NCBI GenBank assembly: GCA_018335765.1
Contig: JAGXRU010000053.1
Location: 1 to 6,810, forward strand
Length of the DNA stretch: 6,810 nucleotides
Source of the DNA: Alkaliphilus sp.
GTDB taxonomy: Bacteria; Bacillota; Clostridia; Peptostreptococcales; Thermotaleaceae
Reading direction: 5' to 3'
This document shows, in pieces, positions 5,001-6,810 of this stretch (within the stretch, counting starts at the first letter, position 1; every line of letters begins with the position of its first letter). Position numbers and translations under genes: made by a program. The notes beneath the pieces are model-generated. The model was given only the letters and a program-made list of their open reading frames with translations. It made no database searches and was not told the DNA's origin.

Positions 5001-6810
5001 TGTTTTGTTGCTTGTATACACATATATGAGCAGAGTATTTCTTCAAATGGGCGAGTATCAAAAAGCACATAACTATATCAAAAAAGCTGAGATTGAAAAA
5101 AAGAGTAGATTGTATAATAAATATGATAGCTTAGAATTCTCTTTATTGGTAATTGAATTTTACAAGGAAATAGGGTTAAAAGAACAGGCAATACTTGAAC
5201 TTGGAAAAATTGAAAAGCCCTTTGTCGAATTTGATGATTATCACAATTTTATGCATGCGATTTACAAATTATTTATTCTATCCGAGTCTGTAGATGAGAA
5301 GACATTACAAAGTACCATGGAGTTTTTATTTACAGTCGAAAAAAAAGCTTTTATTAAGCAAAAAAGGCTGTTTGTTTTGGAAATGGCATACTTGTTTATA
5401 AATAATGAGCTTTTTAATCAGGCAAAACAAATTATAGAATATGATGATCTGTTGGCAACTCAGTTTAGCACTCAGGCTATTGAACTTAAGAAAAAAATAT
5501 TATTAGGCTATTTAGATAATAATAAAATAGCGTATTATACTAGACTTCTAGAAAAAGAAAGTTCTAATCTTGCTTTAGAATGGGAATGGAGGATCAATTT
5601 AATATTAGGTGATGAATATTGTATACAGCGTGAATTGTATAAAGCAATTAATTGCTATATGGATTCTCTTGATACTATTAAAAGATTGGTATTGAAGGTG
5701 CCTGTTGATTTGCAACTTAGCTATATGAATAGCGATCAGGCAAAATTAGAAATAAAAAGTAAAATAACAAGGTTGAAAAGCATTATTCTGGAAGAAACTC
5801 TATTAGACAGTGAATATCATAGCCCTGATATGCTAAGCAATAAGAATTTGGAAAACTACTTTGACACTAATGAATTCCAACTGCTTTTTCAAAATGAAAG
5901 ATTTTTTCATAGAGCAATACAGGAGTATGAGGGCTTCTTTTCTAGGAGAGTTACAAGCATAAGAGAGTTAATGCAAGAATTTTCGTCAAATGATATTCTT
6001 AATATTCAGAGTGTACTCAAATACTGTATTATGATTTCATTGTCTACTAAAGGGTTTGTGGTAATAACAGACAGTAATTATAATTCTGAAGAAGTAATCA
6101 AGATTGATGAAAAACATGAATTGCGGGATGTAGATAACATCCTTGATAAAATTATTCAGAAAAAGGAAGGAGTGCTAATAAAAAATCGATATGATATGAA
6201 GATGTCATCGACCTTTGATGCTTTGCCAGGCAAAAGTCAAGCTGTAATCTGTATTCCAATTATTCAATTTATTAGAGAAGAAAAAGCAAATACAGAGCAG
6301 AGAAAAAATTGGAGAAAAGAAAATAAACGGTTACTAGGATATCTGTATTTAGAAACAGATAAAGTTTTTAATAATTTCGACTGGAATACTTACAAAAATT
6401 GCGAGGCACTGGCTAATTTGCTAAGTGTATTAATAGATAATTATAAGATTAAAGTTGCTTCGTCAGTGGATAAATTAACAAATGTACTTGTAAGGAAATA
6501 TATTGAGAAGGAATTAAAAAATGAAATTTATAGGGCTGACTTGAGCAAAACTGTATTTTCAATCATTATGGGAGATATAGACAAGTTTAAGCAAGTAAAT
6601 GATTCTTTTGGTCATCAAACAGGAGATTTTGTTTTAAGACAAGTTGGAAAGATTATGAAAGATAATATACGCAGCAGTGATAAAGTTGGGCGGTATGGAG
6701 GAGAAGAATTCATTTTTGTATTGCCGGATACTGATACTGTAGAAGCCCATAAAGTTAGTGAAAAAATAAGATGTGCTATACAAACATCAAATCTTTTAGG
6801 TAATGCATAC
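2092..6810 (+). CDS. Giant signalling protein: kinase-like domain, STAND/AAA_16 ATPase, TPRs, GAF and GGDEF diguanylate cyclase; 3'-truncated by window
   Basis: One open frame of 1573 codons with no stop, running off the window; no membrane segment seen. Domains by residue: (1) 7-275, Ser/Thr kinase-like fold with E56 (helix C), N140, D156 (DMA in place of DFG), SPE 179-181 and DIYSLGVVLFY 193-203. The glycine loop, the VAIK lysine (V38) and HRD (YLY, 133-135) are lost, so it is probably a pseudokinase. (2) 284-560, STAND/AAA_16-type ATPase: LVNRERE 284-290, Walker A GEEGIGKS 315-322, Walker B-like VIIVEN 424-429 with N at the usual acid, EGNPRYIEE 519-527; then a winged-helix-like stretch to about 660. 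(3) About 670-1240, TPR-type helical repeats, for example QNDKAVETYQQII, GDYDSALMDF, DQYDLAIKYFNKSI and GEYQKAHNYIKKA. (4) About 1284-1450, GAF, with GYLYLETD 1416-1423 and a charged insert 1395-1413. (5) From 1460, GGDEF: DKLT, metal-binding D1495, ND-GH-GD 1503-1512, RSSD 1527-1530 and GGEEF 1536-1540. About 45 residues of the domain are probably missing. The expected product is c-di-GMP made in the cytoplasm. The layout resembles kinase/ATPase/GAF/histidine-kinase hybrids of cyanobacteria and fungi, with cyclase output instead. The ligand and partners are unknown. Confidence 0.9.
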   Translation, partial: MEIINGRYKILKQIVKDRFTTSFVVLDMFKNNKKVLLVLLESNESYSQLIEYYKNEYIYLKSIQHDFILKNESFDSIYTIDNKESKGIQYFYTREHDEKDHIHYMRINNEKTIDLFYKICIAIRYLHFRGIRYLYLNLDNILFTENKYITALKLMDMAYIKQMDYERGKIANYNHQFFSPEFQIGIDSENFSDIYSLGVVLFYLFYKKDYKTSYFREEFEIIKKERNDMVINIINKMTANETTERYKSIKEIIEELEKLFPLAIEKNSDSHLRQYETLNFNTKLVNREREMSHISQLIDLIQKPNSHSMCLMIEGEEGIGKSRLVKEIMYKLRIDKINNYFSTYEYETEISYASLRTIIKQMLKNTNYDLIHKYGSELVKIIPEIRKIWDVMPSTVLFEEKEKLRLHDRIFNFISEYIGNSPTVIIVENMHYSDINTIELVDYFFRNEKKVPILFIITYKANENSLLNSYIKKWVGLEYSDLLHLTKFNLQETATHIQNILGMAWKPLPLATRVIKVTEGNPRYIEEVIKNLFTQKLIAVNEDLLWVAKDVDDIEKLKLPSILDETVVRQLRLFKKTDLEVLNVISTFDSSVSLEVISDILNIDQVKLKDIINEFVSAKIINEKLEDWGYTYDFYKIQIKAYVYNSMEINKRSSYHNVASDVLEEYYKKEDRDNKDEIIHHLRKCGKLSRAIDYCLEAANKMLDLNIYAQALEFYDVAVQLLDQHKDIKRNNDILLTMGKIYAQIGQNDKAVETYQQIIRSGSEKGYYKSVIDSKNKLADIYILKNMLPESLNEIRTAKSLALENCYEEGFLEAELIFSNLILIRNEIDHYEEIVKSNLTRSLAIKNNNYVGQFLNQRGKFYLLKGDYDSALMDFIGSINYFEKASNILDSIKPVNNIGVVMIEGLQDSSLARKYYLKALGIAEKQNLVSGTNLFYLNIGETYLIEDQYDLAIKYFNKSIQLSDETKDRSVLLLVYTYMSRVFLQMGEYQKAHNYIKKAEIEKKSRLYNKYDSLEFSLLVIEFYKEIGLKEQAILELGKIEKPFVEFDDYHNFMHAIYKLFILSESVDEKTLQSTMEFLFTVEKKAFIKQKRLFVLEMAYLFINNELFNQAKQIIEYDDLLATQFSTQAIELKKKILLGYLDNNKIAYYTRLLEKESSNLALEWEWRINLILGDEYCIQRELYKAINCYMDSLDTIKRLVLKVPVDLQLSYMNSDQAKLEIKSKITRLKSIILEETLLDSEYHSPDMLSNKNLENYFDTNEFQLLFQNERFFHRAIQEYEGFFSRRVTSIRELMQEFSSNDILNIQSVLKYCIMISLSTKGFVVITDSNYNSEEVIKIDEKHELRDVDNILDKIIQKKEGVLIKNRYDMKMSSTFDALPGKSQAVICIPIIQFIREEKANTEQRKNWRKENKRLLGYLYLETDKVFNNFDWNTYKNCEALANLLSVLIDNYKIKVASSVDKLTNVLVRKYIEKELKNEIYRADLSKTVFSIIMGDIDKFKQVNDSFGHQTGDFVLRQVGKIMKDNIRSSDKVGRYGGEEFIFVLPDTDTVEAHKVSEKIRCAIQTSNLLGNAY

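Noticed and set aside
2092..6810. The giant gene as a pseudogene because kinase and ATPase motifs are degraded.
   Set aside because: The frame is intact over 1573 codons, and the GGDEF domain keeps all active-site and I-site residues. The losses are precise substitutions in otherwise well-kept folds.
1..6810. CRISPR array, tRNA or rRNA gene, insertion sequence or phage attachment site.
   Set aside because: No spaced repeat array, cloverleaf, rRNA-like stretch, transposase reading or terminal inverted repeats were seen on either strand.

Overview
The window is AT-rich DNA with purine-rich ribosome-binding sites and low-GC codon use. Its gene families are a MocR-like aminotransferase, a small bactofilin beside an M23 peptidase, and a very large kinase-like/ATPase/TPR/GAF/GGDEF protein. 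Together these suggest a low-GC Gram-positive bacterium, most likely of the class Clostridia. This is an inference from composition and family content; there is no rRNA or other taxonomic marker here.

Layout. Bases 1-369 (+) hold the C-terminal end of a PLP-dependent fold-type-I aminotransferase domain, probably of a MocR/GntR-type regulator whose start lies outside the window. It converges on a minus-strand pair across a perfect 13-bp inverted repeat (438-480), which looks like a bidirectional terminator. The minus-strand pair is transcribed right to left. First comes a membrane-anchored M23 metallopeptidase (1871-879), then a bactofilin (866-489). The bactofilin Shine-Dalgarno overlaps the peptidase stop codon, so the two look like one translationally coupled operon for local cell-wall remodelling guided by a cytoskeletal polymer.

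A 220-bp divergent intergenic region (1872-2091) follows. It holds a 15-bp-period A-tract repeat, a 14-bp AT-rich hairpin and a perfect, directly abutting 16-bp tandem duplication. From 2092 (+) to the right edge runs one uninterrupted reading frame of at least 1573 codons, cut by the window end. I translated it by eye. It reads as a degenerate Ser/Thr kinase-like domain, a STAND/AAA_16-type ATPase with winged-helix-like region, a long TPR superhelix, a GAF domain and a GGDEF diguanylate cyclase domain. The GGDEF domain has an intact GGEEF active-site loop and an RxxD inhibitory site.

How they fit together. The giant protein looks like a soluble signal integrator. Its kinase and ATPase modules have lost key catalytic residues while the c-di-GMP-producing end appears competent, so the N-terminal 1300 residues probably sense or scaffold and the C-terminus gives the output. 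It diverges from a cell-wall/cytoskeleton operon, but nothing in the sequence proves a shared function. The giant protein is the most unusual object in the window.
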